In this document: piece after piece, positions 9,317 to 17,778 of the stretch | Layout: every line of letters starts with the position of its first letter | Numbering within the stretch: the stretch's first letter is position 1 | Source of the DNA: Qipengyuania vulgaris | Lineage (GTDB): Bacteria; Pseudomonadota; Alphaproteobacteria; Sphingomonadales; Sphingomonadaceae | DNA: 64,000 bases | Assembly: GCA_000756795.1 (NCBI GenBank) | Contig: CCSI01000002.1 | Span: forward strand, 372,001 to 436,000 | Direction: 5' to 3' | Program-made: the position numbers and the translations under genes | Notes under the pieces: generated by a model | The model's input: the letters and a program-made list of their open reading frames with translations, nothing else | Databases searched by the model: none | Told to the model about the DNA's origin: nothing

Positions 9317-9863
9317 GCCCGGCGTCGATGGCTTCCTGCTGCTCCGAAGTGGTCTCGCGGCCGAGCACCTCGTTGCGATGCGGGAAGCAGCCGAAGCGGA
9401 CAATCGCCTCGCGGTGCTGCTGTGCATAATCAAGGGCATCGGGGACAAGTTTCCCGAACCACAGGACCGATTCGTTCTGGTCCGCCAATCTTTCGGAATG
9501 CATCAGCGGCATCAGGGCGAACTGCGCGTGGTCGGGTTCCATCGCCTGCGTCCAGCCTTCTAGCAGCATGCCTCGCGCAATAGCCTGCGCCAAATCGTCC
9601 CACGCATAGGCCTTCGCGGTTCCGCGATGGATATTGCGGGGTATCTGGTCGAACAGGAGGACGGCTGCCAGTGCCGTTACTGGATCGCCGAGGAAGTCCT
9701 GCGCCTCGCGCTTCCCTTCGCGCTCGAGCGTCTCGCCGAAGCGTTCGCGCAACATGGCATCGATTTCTGGAGTGGAATTGTACCAATGGTTCGGTCCGAT
9801 TTCCTCGAACCAGACCCTTATCAGATTACCGAAGGTGTCCTTGTCCCAATCCGGCGCTGGCAT
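9306..9863 (-). CDS. DUF924 family protein
   Basis: A 185-residue soluble protein of the DUF924 family, whose function is not established. Family marks are visible in order: IRVWFEEIGPNHWY at the N-terminus, AVLLFDQIPRNIHRGTAKAYA in the middle, LMPLMHSERLADQ, and the C-terminal RFGCFPHRNEVLGRETT. It is helical and probably TPR-like. The last 11 bases overlap the end of the convergent nth gene. The upstream neighbour on the same strand ends 3 bases before its ATG, so the two are likely in one transcript. Confidence 0.85.
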   Translation of the reverse strand: MPAPDWDKDTFGNLIRVWFEEIGPNHWYNSTPEIDAMLRERFGETLEREGKREAQDFLGDPVTALAAVLLFDQIPRNIHRGTAKAYAWDDLAQAIARGMLLEGWTQAMEPDHAQFALMPLMHSERLADQNESVLWFGKLVPDALDYAQQHREAIVRFGCFPHRNEVLGRETTSEQQEAIDAGLKW

Positions 9864-9866
9864 GCT

Positions 9867-10283
9867 TCAGGAAGCGTCGGAAGCGGGCAGGCGGTAGGGC
9901 ACGAAATCGTCGAGCATGATGACGCCCGAAAAGAAGTTGCCGGACCGGCTGTAGGTCGTAATCTGGTCGCTACGGCAGAGTGACGTGCCGCTGAACTTGC
10001 GGATTACGAGATAGTCATTGTCGTCGATGGCATGCGGCGTCTTGGTGCGATTGACCCAGATCGTGTCGCCGCTGCGGTAGACCAGCGCCGTGTCGTCGAT
10101 TTTTGTCAGCGAGCGCGACTGGGTGGTGCGGATGCAGCGCTCGGGCTCACCCGCCACGCGGCCTTCGAGCATTTTCTGGAGCTTCGCTTCACCGCGCGTG
10201 ATTTCGAGCGTCTCTTCGGCTTGCACGGCGGGTGCGGCAAGCGCGCCAAGAGCGGCGGTAGCCAGGACTAAGCGTTTCAACAT
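9867..10283 (-). CDS. Exported protein of unknown function
   Basis: A 138-residue protein with a clear signal peptide (MLKRLVLATAALGALAAP, cleavage likely after VQA). The ATG at 10283 has GGAGA upstream; the longer reading from 10313 would destroy the signal peptide. The mature part contains two cysteines (ERCIRTTQ and SLCRSDQ) that could form a disulfide, and a conserved-looking end (MLDDFVPYRLP). It is of a type common in sphingomonads, but I cannot name a domain. It lies 3 bases upstream of the DUF924 gene and is probably co-transcribed with it. Periplasmic location is inferred from the signal peptide. Confidence 0.75.
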   Translation of the reverse strand: MLKRLVLATAALGALAAPAVQAEETLEITRGEAKLQKMLEGRVAGEPERCIRTTQSRSLTKIDDTALVYRSGDTIWVNRTKTPHAIDDNDYLVIRKFSGTSLCRSDQITTYSRSGNFFSGVIMLDDFVPYRLPASDAS

Positions 10284-10359
10284 GGCGAGTCTCCGTCTGC
10301 TAGATGAGAACATATATCAAACAGCAGGTGAATGCACCCTGAGCGCGGATTGACCTCGG

Positions 10360-11787
10360 TTAGCCCGTGCCGCCCACCGTAATGCCGTTGATAAGCAACG
10401 TCGGCTGGCCCACGCCAGCGGGCACGCTCTGGCCGCCCTTGCCGCAAATGCCGACGCCTTCGTCGAGCGCCATGTCGTTGCCGATGCCGGTCACGCGGGT
10501 GAGGACGCTGGGGCCATCGCCGATGAGCGTCGCGCCCTTGATGGGATGGACGATCTTGCCCTTCTCGACCTTGTAGGCCTCGGTGCAAGCGAAGACGAAC
10601 TTGCCGCTGGTGATGTCGACCTGCCCGCCGCCGAAGCTGGTGGCGTAGATACCGTCGTCGACCCGGCTCAGCAGTTCTTCGGGGTCGTCGGTGCCACTGC
10701 GCATGAAGGTGTTGGTCATGCGGGGCATAGGCGCGTGCTGGTAGCTTTCGCGGCGGCCGTTCCCGGTCGCCTCCACGCCCATCAGGCGCGCGTTGAGGCG
10801 GTCCTGCATATAGCCTTTGAGGATGCCGTCTTCGATGAGCACGGTCTCGCGCGTCGGCGTGCCCTCGTCGTCGATACTGAGCGAGCCGCGCCGGTCGGGC
10901 ATCGCGCCGTCGTCTACTACGGTCACACCGGGGGCTGCCACGCGCTCGCCGATGCGGCCCGAGAAGGCGGAAGTGCCCTTGCGGTTGAAATCGCCTTCGA
11001 GCCCGTGGCCGACGGCTTCGTGCAGCAACACGCCGGGCCAGCCGGGGCCGAGCAGGACGGTCTGCTCGCCTGCGGGCGCGGCCACGCTGTCGAGATTGAC
11101 CATCGCCTGCCGCACGGCTTCATCGATGCCGTTCATCCATGCGCCTTCGTCGAACAGGCGGTCGTAGAGATAGCGCCCGCCCATGCCGTAGAAACCGGTC
11201 TCGCGGCGGCCGTTCTGCTCGGCGACGACCTGGATGTTGAGACGCACCAGCGGGCGGATGTCGCGCGCGGTGTAGCCATCGGGCCGGATGATCTCGACCA
11301 CGCTCCAGTTTGCCAGAAGGCTTGCCGAAACCTGCGCCACGCGCGGGTCCTTCGCGCGCGCTACGGCATCGATTTTCTCAAGCAGTGCGACCTTCTCCTC
11401 GAACGGCACGAGGTCGAGCGGGCAGGCGTCGGTGTAGAGGTGGCGGTTGGTGCGCTCGGGCGGAGCGGCGAGCGGGCTGGTCGTCGCATCGAGCAGTTTC
11501 AGCGTCTCGCCGGCGCGCTGGATGGCGGCGGGGCTGACGTCGTTGGCGTGGGCAAAGCCCGTCGTCTCGCCCGATACGCCGCGCAGGCCGAAGCCCGAAT
11601 CCCGGCTGTAGTCGGCGGTTTTCAGCCGACCGTCGTCGAACCCGAAGGCTTCGGACGCGATGAACTGGAGGTAGAGCTCGCCATCGTCGCAGGGCGCGAG
11701 AAGTTTGCGGGTGAGCGCCTGCGCCTCTTCGGGACTAAGCTTGTTGCCGTAAACGAGGGCGAGCGGGTCGGTGGCCGTAAGGGTCAT
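10360..11787 (-). CDS. tldD: Metalloprotease TldD
   Basis: Zinc metalloprotease subunit that works with TldE/PmbA in peptide maturation and antitoxin or microcin degradation. The protein (475 residues from ATG 11787, or 478 from 11796) has the metal-binding HEAVGHGLEGD (HExxxH) near residue 250. It also has GFGLRGVSGETTGFAHAND near the N-terminus and the C-terminal GICGKGGQSVPAGVGQPT typical of TldD. I prefer the second ATG because GGGG lies just before it. The partner pmbA gene is not in this window. It is separated from the exported-protein gene downstream by about 75 bases. Confidence 0.94.
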   Translation of the reverse strand: MTLTATDPLALVYGNKLSPEEAQALTRKLLAPCDDGELYLQFIASEAFGFDDGRLKTADYSRDSGFGLRGVSGETTGFAHANDVSPAAIQRAGETLKLLDATTSPLAAPPERTNRHLYTDACPLDLVPFEEKVALLEKIDAVARAKDPRVAQVSASLLANWSVVEIIRPDGYTARDIRPLVRLNIQVVAEQNGRRETGFYGMGGRYLYDRLFDEGAWMNGIDEAVRQAMVNLDSVAAPAGEQTVLLGPGWPGVLLHEAVGHGLEGDFNRKGTSAFSGRIGERVAAPGVTVVDDGAMPDRRGSLSIDDEGTPTRETVLIEDGILKGYMQDRLNARLMGVEATGNGRRESYQHAPMPRMTNTFMRSGTDDPEELLSRVDDGIYATSFGGGQVDITSGKFVFACTEAYKVEKGKIVHPIKGATLIGDGPSVLTRVTGIGNDMALDEGVGICGKGGQSVPAGVGQPTLLINGITVGGTG

Positions 11788-11826
11788 GCACCCCATGTAG
11801 GGTGCGCCCGCCGGATTGGCGAGGGC

Positions 11827-12087
11827 TTACCGGTGGCCGGGGTCCCCGCCTTCGGAAATGTCCATCAGCTCGCGCTGGTCGACACCGTCCGCCGGGCCGC
11901 CTTCGAGGATGAAGCGGCGATCGCAATAGCCGCAGTCGACATAGCCGTGCTCGTCGATCTTGAGATAGACCTTCGGATGGCCGAGGGCAGCAGGCTTGTA
12001 CCGCTTGCCGCTGCGGATGTCGGTTGCACCGTCGCACCACACGCTGCGCGTGGTGACCTTGGACACTTCGGGAGGAGGCAGACTCAT
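11827..12087 (-). CDS. CHCC zinc-finger protein (NDUFS6-like)
   Basis: A small 86-residue protein with a CHCC-type zinc finger related to the mitochondrial complex I accessory subunit NDUFS6. The ligands are Cys in VWCDGATD, His in LGHPKVYL, and the pair in YVDCGYCDRRF. Such proteins are widespread in alphaproteobacteria and are linked to complex I by homology; a role here is inferred. The ATG at 12087 has GGAGGAGG upstream, an unusually strong ribosome binding site. It diverges from the ABC ATPase gene with 55 bases between starts and precedes tldD by 39 bases. Confidence 0.9.
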   Translation of the reverse strand: MSLPPPEVSKVTTRSVWCDGATDIRSGKRYKPAALGHPKVYLKIDEHGYVDCGYCDRRFILEGGPADGVDQRELMDISEGGDPGHR

Positions 12088-12142
12088 GGAACGCGCCGAT
12101 AATGGGTTTGACCGACTGGCTCAAGAGGATAGGTGAGCCACC

Positions 12143-13081
12143 ATGACCACGCCTCCCGCCATCCGCATCGACAATCTCGTCAAGGAATATGCCTCGCCCG
12201 GACCGGGAGAGCCGCCCAAGCTGGCACTGAAGGGGGTCAGTTTTGATGTGCCGCAGGGCGGGGTCTTCGGCCTGCTCGGCCCCAATGGCGCGGGCAAGTC
12301 GACGCTCATCAACATTCTCGCAGGGCTGGTGCGCAAGACCAGCGGCTCGGCGGAAATCTGGGGTTTCGACATCGATGAGAACCCGCGCAACGCCAAGCGC
12401 TCCATCGGCATCGTGCCGCAGGAAATCGTCTTCGACCCCTTCTTCACTCCCTTCGAGGTGCTGGAAAACCAGGGCGGGTTTTACGGCATCGGCAAGAAGG
12501 ACCGTCGCAGCGAGGATTTGCTCGCTGCCGTGCACCTGTCGGACAAGCGCGACGCCTATGCGCGTACGCTGTCGGGCGGAATGAAGCGCCGCCTGCTGAT
12601 CGCCAAGGCGATGGTGCATTCGCCGCCCATCCTCGTGCTCGACGAGCCGACTGCAGGGGTGGATGTAGAGCTACGCCGGCAGCTCTGGGAGCTGGTGCAG
12701 GAGCTTAATTCGGAAGGAGTGACGGTGGTGCTCACTACCCACTATCTCGAGGAAGCCGAGCAGCTGTGCGACCGCATCGCCATCATCAACCATGGCGAAC
12801 TCATCGCCAACAAGCCGACCAAGGAACTGGTCGGCATGGCGCGCGAGAAAATCGTCTCGGTCAGCGTCGACAAGGATCTGGGTGGCCCGATCATGGAAGA
12901 GGCTTTCCTGAAGGCCGAAGTCGTGAACGAGCGCCGCCTCGACATCACCTATGACCGCGACAAGGCCAGTGCGGGCCAGGTGCTCGCACTGGTGCAGTCA
13001 CACGGTTATGCGATCGAGGATGTCACCACCCGCGAGGCAGACCTTGAAGATGTCTTCGTTCAGTTGACGGGCGCGGGCTGA
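12143..13081 (+). CDS. ABC transporter ATP-binding protein (ABC-2 type), no adjacent permease
   Basis: ATPase subunit of an export-type ABC transporter. The 312 residues contain Walker A (GPNGAGKSTLI), the Q-loop IVPQEIVFDPF, the signature LSGGMKRRLLIAKA, Walker B (ILVLDEPTAGVD) and the H-loop TTHYLEEAEQ. A C-terminal extension follows, as in the YadG/CcmA-like branch. Such genes are normally followed by an ABC-2 permease. Here the next plus-strand gene is nadB and a small minus-strand gene intervenes, so the permease must be elsewhere or the ATPase serves another partner. Its start is preceded by AGGTGAGCC. Confidence 0.9.
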   Translation: MTTPPAIRIDNLVKEYASPGPGEPPKLALKGVSFDVPQGGVFGLLGPNGAGKSTLINILAGLVRKTSGSAEIWGFDIDENPRNAKRSIGIVPQEIVFDPFFTPFEVLENQGGFYGIGKKDRRSEDLLAAVHLSDKRDAYARTLSGGMKRRLLIAKAMVHSPPILVLDEPTAGVDVELRRQLWELVQELNSEGVTVVLTTHYLEEAEQLCDRIAIINHGELIANKPTKELVGMAREKIVSVSVDKDLGGPIMEEAFLKAEVVNERRLDITYDRDKASAGQVLALVQSHGYAIEDVTTREADLEDVFVQLTGAG

Positions 13082-13105
13082 GCCGCGCCCTTCAATCCGG
13101 CCTGA

Positions 13106-13294
13106 TCAGCCGAAGGTGCCCGGTCCGAGCCCTGCGTCCTTCACGCGCAGCACGTCCCATACGAACGGCTCGATTTCTTCCATCGGCGTTTTGCAGCACC
13201 GGCACTTGCCGACATGCGAGCCACCGGCCTTGCGCATGTTGGCGTGATCGACCTTATGACGCCCGAACGCGCAGGCGAGCATACCCATTTTCAT
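13106..13294 (-). CDS. Small zinc-ribbon-like protein
   Basis: A 62-residue protein starting at ATG 13294, behind a good GGAGGG site; the longer frame from 13366 lacks such a signal. It has CAFGRHKVD near the start and KCRCCKTPMEE in the middle. The ligand pattern C-...-H-...-CxCC suggests a small metal-binding ribbon. The C-terminal part is acidic then Gly-rich. The function is unknown. Its 3' end faces the end of the ABC ATPase gene 25 bases away, and its start region faces nadB. Confidence 0.6.
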   Translation of the reverse strand: MKMGMLACAFGRHKVDHANMRKAGGSHVGKCRCCKTPMEEIEPFVWDVLRVKDAGLGPGTFG

Positions 13295-13424
13295 TGTTTG
13301 CGACCCTCCAAGATCCCGTGCGCCCCACGTTTCCCTGTCGATCCGTGCATATCGAGATGCTGTCACATTTTAACCTTACTTTCGGCGAATCGTTCTCTGC
13401 TTGCCGCGATGCGATTGGATGGCC

Positions 13425-15020
13425 ATGAGTGCGGGCATGAGCGAAACGCATGATGTCCTCGTTATCGGCTCGGGTGCAGCCGGTCTCACCGCCGCGCTCG
13501 AACTGGCGCAAAGCAAGAAGGTGCTGGTGCTCGCCAAGGGGAAGCTCGACAGCGGTTCGACTGCCTGGGCGCAGGGCGGGATTGCCGCCGTGCTCGATGC
13601 GGGCGACACGTTCGAGAATCATATCCGCGACACCATGGTCGCAGGTGGCGGTCTCAACGACCTCGAGACGGTCGAATTCGTCATCGAGCGCGCGCCTGCT
13701 GCCATCGACCGCTTGTGCGAACTGGGCGTGCCCTTCAACCGCGAGGAAGACGACCTCCACCTCACGCGCGAAGGGGGGCATTCGCACCGCCGCATCGTCC
13801 ATGTGAACGATGCGACCGGCTGGGCGGTGCAGGCCGCGCTGCTGAAAGCGGCGGAGGAAAATCCGAATATCACGCTGCTCCCGCACCAGAGCTGCATCGA
13901 CCTCATCACCGGGCGTAACCAGAAGGAATATTCCGGCTCGGGCCGCGTCTGGGGCGCCTATGCGCTTGACGAGGAAACGGGCGAAGTCGTGACCCATGTC
14001 GCGCGTGCCACCGTGCTGGCGGCGGGTGGTGCGGGCCGCGTTTATCTCTTCTCCACTGCGCCGCGCGGCGCGACCGGCGATGGGATTGCCATGGCGTGGC
14101 GTGCGGGCGCGCGCGTCTCCAACATGGAGATGATGCAGTTCCACCCGACCTGCCTCTACAATCTCGAGGTCAAGAACTTCCTCATTACAGAAGCCGTGCG
14201 CGGCGAGGGCGGGCGCCTGTTCAATCCGGTGACGGGCGAGCGGTACATGGAGAAATACGACCCCGAGCGCATGGAGCTGGCGCCGCGCGACATCGTAGCA
14301 CGCGCCAATGACGACCAGATCAAGCGCTACGGCCTCGACTATGTCCACTTGGATATCAGCCACCAGCCGCCCGAATTCGTGATGGAGCATTTCCCGACCA
14401 TCCATGAAAAACTGATGGGACTCGGCATCGACATGACCAAGGGCCCAATCCCTGTCGTGCCCGCGCAGCATTACACCTGCGGAGGCGTGAAAATCGGGCT
14501 CGACGCCAAGACGGACCTACCCGGCCTCTGGGCAGCGGGCGAGTGCACCGAGAGCGGGCTGCATGGTGCCAACCGTCTTGCGTCGAACAGTTTGCTCGAA
14601 TGTTTTGTCTTCGGCGAGGCGGCGGCAAAGGACATCCTCGAATGCTGGGACAAGCTCGACGAGCCGCCCGCAATCCTGCCGTGGGACGAAAGCCGCGTGA
14701 CCGATTCCGACGAGGAAGTCGTCATCAAGCAGAACTGGACCGAAATCCGCCGCTTCATGTGGAACTATGTCGGCATCGTGCGCACTACGAAGCGGCTGGA
14801 ACGCGCCGCCCACCGCATCCGCATGCTGCGCGAGGAGGTGGAGGACTATTACGGCCACTTCCGCGTGACCACCGACCTCATCGAACTGCGCAACTTGCTC
14901 GAATGCGCCGACCTAATCGTGAAGAGCGCATTGAAGCGGCACGAAAGCCGCGGGCTGCACTTCATCCTTGACTATCCCGAAACCGACAGCGTGGCGCGCG
15001 ACACTGTCCTGGTTCCATGA
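13425..15020 (+). CDS. nadB: L-aspartate oxidase
   Basis: FAD enzyme oxidising L-aspartate to iminoaspartate, the first step of de novo NAD synthesis. The FAD-binding GSGAAGLTAALELA lies at the N-terminus. Further family marks are STAWAQGGIAAV, GGHSHRRIVH, EMMQFHPTCLY and the substrate-domain PAQHYTCGGVK. The end, SRGLHFILDYPE, is typical of NadB. ATG 13425 or 13437 fits best; a TTG at 13401 is in frame but improbable. The protein is about 530 residues, close to the E. coli enzyme (540). nadA and nadC are not adjacent in the window. Confidence 0.95.
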   Translation: MSAGMSETHDVLVIGSGAAGLTAALELAQSKKVLVLAKGKLDSGSTAWAQGGIAAVLDAGDTFENHIRDTMVAGGGLNDLETVEFVIERAPAAIDRLCELGVPFNREEDDLHLTREGGHSHRRIVHVNDATGWAVQAALLKAAEENPNITLLPHQSCIDLITGRNQKEYSGSGRVWGAYALDEETGEVVTHVARATVLAAGGAGRVYLFSTAPRGATGDGIAMAWRAGARVSNMEMMQFHPTCLYNLEVKNFLITEAVRGEGGRLFNPVTGERYMEKYDPERMELAPRDIVARANDDQIKRYGLDYVHLDISHQPPEFVMEHFPTIHEKLMGLGIDMTKGPIPVVPAQHYTCGGVKIGLDAKTDLPGLWAAGECTESGLHGANRLASNSLLECFVFGEAAAKDILECWDKLDEPPAILPWDESRVTDSDEEVVIKQNWTEIRRFMWNYVGIVRTTKRLERAAHRIRMLREEVEDYYGHFRVTTDLIELRNLLECADLIVKSALKRHESRGLHFILDYPETDSVARDTVLVP

Positions 15021-15178
15021 AGTTGGTCCGGCCACAGCGCTTATACCTAACTTCGTACTAGCTGGACCTTGCCGATATCTTAGGCATTGGGGAGGTAAGG
15101 GGGTCGCCGAAGGGATAATCCCGAATGTGATTTTACAAAGCCACATCTTTCCTGTTCCCGCGCCACTACCCGGCGCGC

Positions 15179-15967
15179 ATGTTCGCGCTGTGCTTCGGCG
15201 CGGTGCATATCCCGCTCATCACCTTCCTCATCTTCGAGGCCGTGCGCGGGCAATGGCACTGGGGCATCTTCTTTGCCTTGCTGATAGCCACGGTGGTCGG
15301 GAGCGCCGCCGCCATTCTCGGCATCTGGGGCCTGCTGGCGCCCATGCAGGAAGCGACCCGTTCCTTGCGCGCGCTGCGCGATGGGGACCACACCCGCCCC
15401 GTGCCCATCGGCGGGCCGGATATGGCGGGGCAATTGCTCGAGTCGGTCGCCCATGCCGCACGCTCCACTGCAGAGAAAATGGACAGCCTGCAAGATATCG
15501 CCACCACCGACCTCCTGACCGGCCTCGCCAATCGCCGCGGCTTCACCGAAGCGCTGCAAAAACGGGGCTCGGGCAAGGGCACGCTGGCCTTGCTCGACGG
15601 CAACCGTTTCAAGCGCATCAATGACGAGCACGGCCATATCGAGGGCGACCGGGTCCTGCGCGCCATGGCCGAGCGTATCGCGGGCACGATTTCCGACAGC
15701 GAAATTGCCGCGCGCTGGGGCGGTGATGAATTCGTCATCTTCTTTCCAGAAAAGGAGGTGACCGAGGCCAATTACCAGCTGGAGCGCCTGCGCCTCACCA
15801 TGCGCCGTCGCCCGCTTGCCAGGGTCGATGGTATGCCGGTGTCCTTCGCTTTCGGGCTGACTGCGGTAGTGCCCGAAGACTGGGACGATATCGACGCGGC
15901 CATCTCGCGCGCGGACATGGCGCTGTATGAAGAGAAGCGTGGCACTTCCGAAATGGTCCACGCCTGA
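15179..15967 (+). CDS. Membrane GGDEF diguanylate cyclase, probably N-terminally affected by a stop at codon 2
   Basis: Predicted diguanylate cyclase making cyclic di-GMP. From ATG 15179 the 262 residues hold two membrane helices (about 5-22 and 27-48), a HAMP-like linker, and a GGDEF domain with TDLLTGLANRRGF, the metal site in ALLDGNRFKRIND and the intact RWGGDEFVIFF. There is no RxxD inhibitory site before the GGDEF. The ATG at 15179 has no ribosome binding site. Upstream, in the same frame, an ATG at 15125 is followed directly by TGA and then by FYKATSFLFPRHYPAR, which reads like the true N-terminus. The gene may therefore be altered by a CGA-to-TGA change. It faces the PilZ gene 19 bases away. 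Confidence 0.8.
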   Translation: MFALCFGAVHIPLITFLIFEAVRGQWHWGIFFALLIATVVGSAAAILGIWGLLAPMQEATRSLRALRDGDHTRPVPIGGPDMAGQLLESVAHAARSTAEKMDSLQDIATTDLLTGLANRRGFTEALQKRGSGKGTLALLDGNRFKRINDEHGHIEGDRVLRAMAERIAGTISDSEIAARWGGDEFVIFFPEKEVTEANYQLERLRLTMRRRPLARVDGMPVSFAFGLTAVVPEDWDDIDAAISRADMALYEEKRGTSEMVHA

Positions 15968-15985
15968 TTTCTTCGCCGGAAGTCG

Positions 15986-16315
15986 TCAGCTATTGGCCGC
16001 GCCGGTGCGCTTCTCGCTCCGCATCGTCCAGTCGTCGAACGCAAGTTCGCGCACAAGCGCCGACGGAACCGGGATGAGAAAGGAGATCCCGACCGCATCG
16101 CCAAGCTGCCATGCTACGCGCCCGCTGCTCGAATATCCCGGCATCAGCGTGACTTCGCACCGCTCGCCGATTTCGGCAGCGAGGTTGGGCGATTCAATCA
16201 TGCAGCCGGCCTGCGACAAGTTGCGCATGGTCCCGAAGTGCGAAACACCGCCCAGCTCGAACCGCACGCTGCCGCGCGTAGTCAAGCGTTCGGTATTCCT
16301 ACGTTCGATACTCAT
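15986..16315 (-). CDS. PilZ domain protein
   Basis: A 109-residue single-domain PilZ protein, a likely cyclic di-GMP receptor. The binding signatures are both present: RRNTER (the RxxxR arginines) near residue 5 and NLSQAG (D/NxSxxG) near residue 30. The ATG at 16315 has a GAGAGGG site; the longer reading to 16351 adds an unlikely tail. It converges on the GGDEF gene, the two ends being 19 bases apart, so a producer and a receptor of the same second messenger sit side by side. Its output partner is not evident. Confidence 0.88.
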   Translation of the reverse strand: MSIERRNTERLTTRGSVRFELGGVSHFGTMRNLSQAGCMIESPNLAAEIGERCEVTLMPGYSSSGRVAWQLGDAVGISFLIPVPSALVRELAFDDWTMRSEKRTGAANS

Positions 16316-16510
16316 GGCGACCCTCTCACCCTCACTGCCTAGTATACGCAATCTTACTGGCCCCTTAATTGTCTTCTTTCGACAAGACTCTGTAGATATT
16401 TACTTAATCTTTACTATAAAATGACGTTACGAGTGCCCGGTTGAAGACTGCTGGACAGCGGCCCCGAATTTTGGCCTATTGCTCCTCGCATCAGGAGCAG
16501 GAGAACATGC

Positions 16511-17407
16511 GTGCCGAAGACCAGGGCCAACGGGATTGAATTGCATTATGAGGAACATGGCGACCCTGCCGATCCTGCCATGCTGCTCATCATGGGTTTC
16601 GGCGCCCAGCTGACCCTCTGGCCGGATGAACTGGTCGAGGCACTGGCGGCGCAGGGTTTTCGCGTCATCCGCTACGATAACCGCGATATCGGCCTGTCGC
16701 ACAAGTTCGATGGCGTGAAAGCACCGGGCCTCGTCAAGATGACGCTGATGTCGAAGATAGGCCTCACCCCTCGCGTTCCCTACAAGTTGGAAGATATGGC
16801 TGCCGACGGGATCGGCCTGCTCGATGCGCTTGGCATCGATGCAGCGCATATCGTGGGGGCGAGCATGGGCGGGATGATTGCCCAGCACGTCGCCGCCAAA
16901 TACCCCGAGCGGTGTTTGAGTTTCACCCAGATCTTCTCTACCACCGGCAATCCCAAGCTCCCTTCGGCGCAGAAGAAGGCGCTGCGGGCCCTCGTCACGC
17001 GGCCCAAGAGCGATGCCGAAGAGGCGCTGGTCGACCACGGCATCATGCTCGCGCGTACCATCGGTTCGCCTGCCTATCCTTCGCCAGAAGAACGGCTTCG
17101 CGAGAGGACGCTCGTAAACGTACGCCGCAGTTTCTACCCGCAAGGACCAACGCGGCACTTGTCCGCAATTGTCGCCGATGGCGATCGCAGCGCCATGCTG
17201 CGAGACATAGCGGTGCCGACGCTGGTGCTGCATGGCGAGGACGATCCGCTCGTGCCGTGCGACGGCGGCCGAGACACAGCGGACTGCATTCCCGACGCCA
17301 AGCTCAAGACCATCCCTGGCTGGGGACACGACCTCCCCCTCGAACTGGTCGGAGAGCTTACCGAAGAGATAGCGGGACATGCTCGAGCTGCGACGGAGCG
17401 AGCCTGA
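16511..17407 (+). CDS. Alpha/beta hydrolase
   Basis: A 298-residue alpha/beta-fold hydrolase of unknown substrate. It shows the oxyanion region LLIMGFGAQLTLWP, the nucleophile elbow GASMGG, the acid in HGEDDPLVP and the catalytic His in PGWGHDLP. This set is typical of the esterase/proline-iminopeptidase-like group. The start is GTG 16511, behind CAGGAG at a good distance; an ATG four bases upstream is in another frame and stops after 11 codons. It is monocistronic by appearance, with long gaps on both sides. Confidence 0.87.
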   Translation: MPKTRANGIELHYEEHGDPADPAMLLIMGFGAQLTLWPDELVEALAAQGFRVIRYDNRDIGLSHKFDGVKAPGLVKMTLMSKIGLTPRVPYKLEDMAADGIGLLDALGIDAAHIVGASMGGMIAQHVAAKYPERCLSFTQIFSTTGNPKLPSAQKKALRALVTRPKSDAEEALVDHGIMLARTIGSPAYPSPEERLRERTLVNVRRSFYPQGPTRHLSAIVADGDRSAMLRDIAVPTLVLHGEDDPLVPCDGGRDTADCIPDAKLKTIPGWGHDLPLELVGELTEEIAGHARAATERA

Positions 17408-17662
17408 ATCGCGACGAATTCCGGTAATAAAATCGCGGAAGGTTTCGTCGGAGGTTACTTTGCAAGAGAGTCGGTTATGAGTGGCAGTTCCTTGCAATCG
17501 CGACTGTGAATTAAGGGTGCGCAACCTTGAAATGAAGAGCGTGTCGGCAAGCCTTTAATTTCCAAATTGCACATTTGCGGCAGGCGTTGTTGCACCATTT
17601 GACACATGTGGGGGGCAGGCGCATTTTACGCCGCAGTTATCGATCGCTCCCGCAGGAGGTCG

Positions 17663-17695
17663 ATGACCGATCGACCAACGACCGTCTCCGCTTGA
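17663..17695 (+). CDS. Possible 10-codon leader peptide
   Basis: The 370-base gap between the hydrolase and the next exported-protein gene contains GCAGGAGG followed 5 bases later by an ATG that opens a 10-codon frame, MTDRPTTVSA. The ribosome binding site is stronger than those of many real genes in the window. A TATAAT box lies just after it at 17704-17709. Otherwise the gap shows nothing coding. It may be a leader peptide or chance. Confidence 0.2.
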   Translation: MTDRPTTVSA

Positions 17696-17778
17696 ATGGT
17701 TTTTATAATGGAAGTCGCGATCACTGCGTAACTCTCTGCGGCCGATCATCGCTTTTCGTCAGAAAAAGGATGATCACA

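Noticed and set aside
10546..12102. A 518-codon plus-strand frame opposite tldD
   Set aside because: It is the shadow of tldD and the zinc-finger gene; the real proteins show full motif sets.
11735..12619. Long minus-strand frame across the zinc-finger and ABC genes
   Set aside because: It reads through two well-supported genes in other frames and has no protein-like segments.
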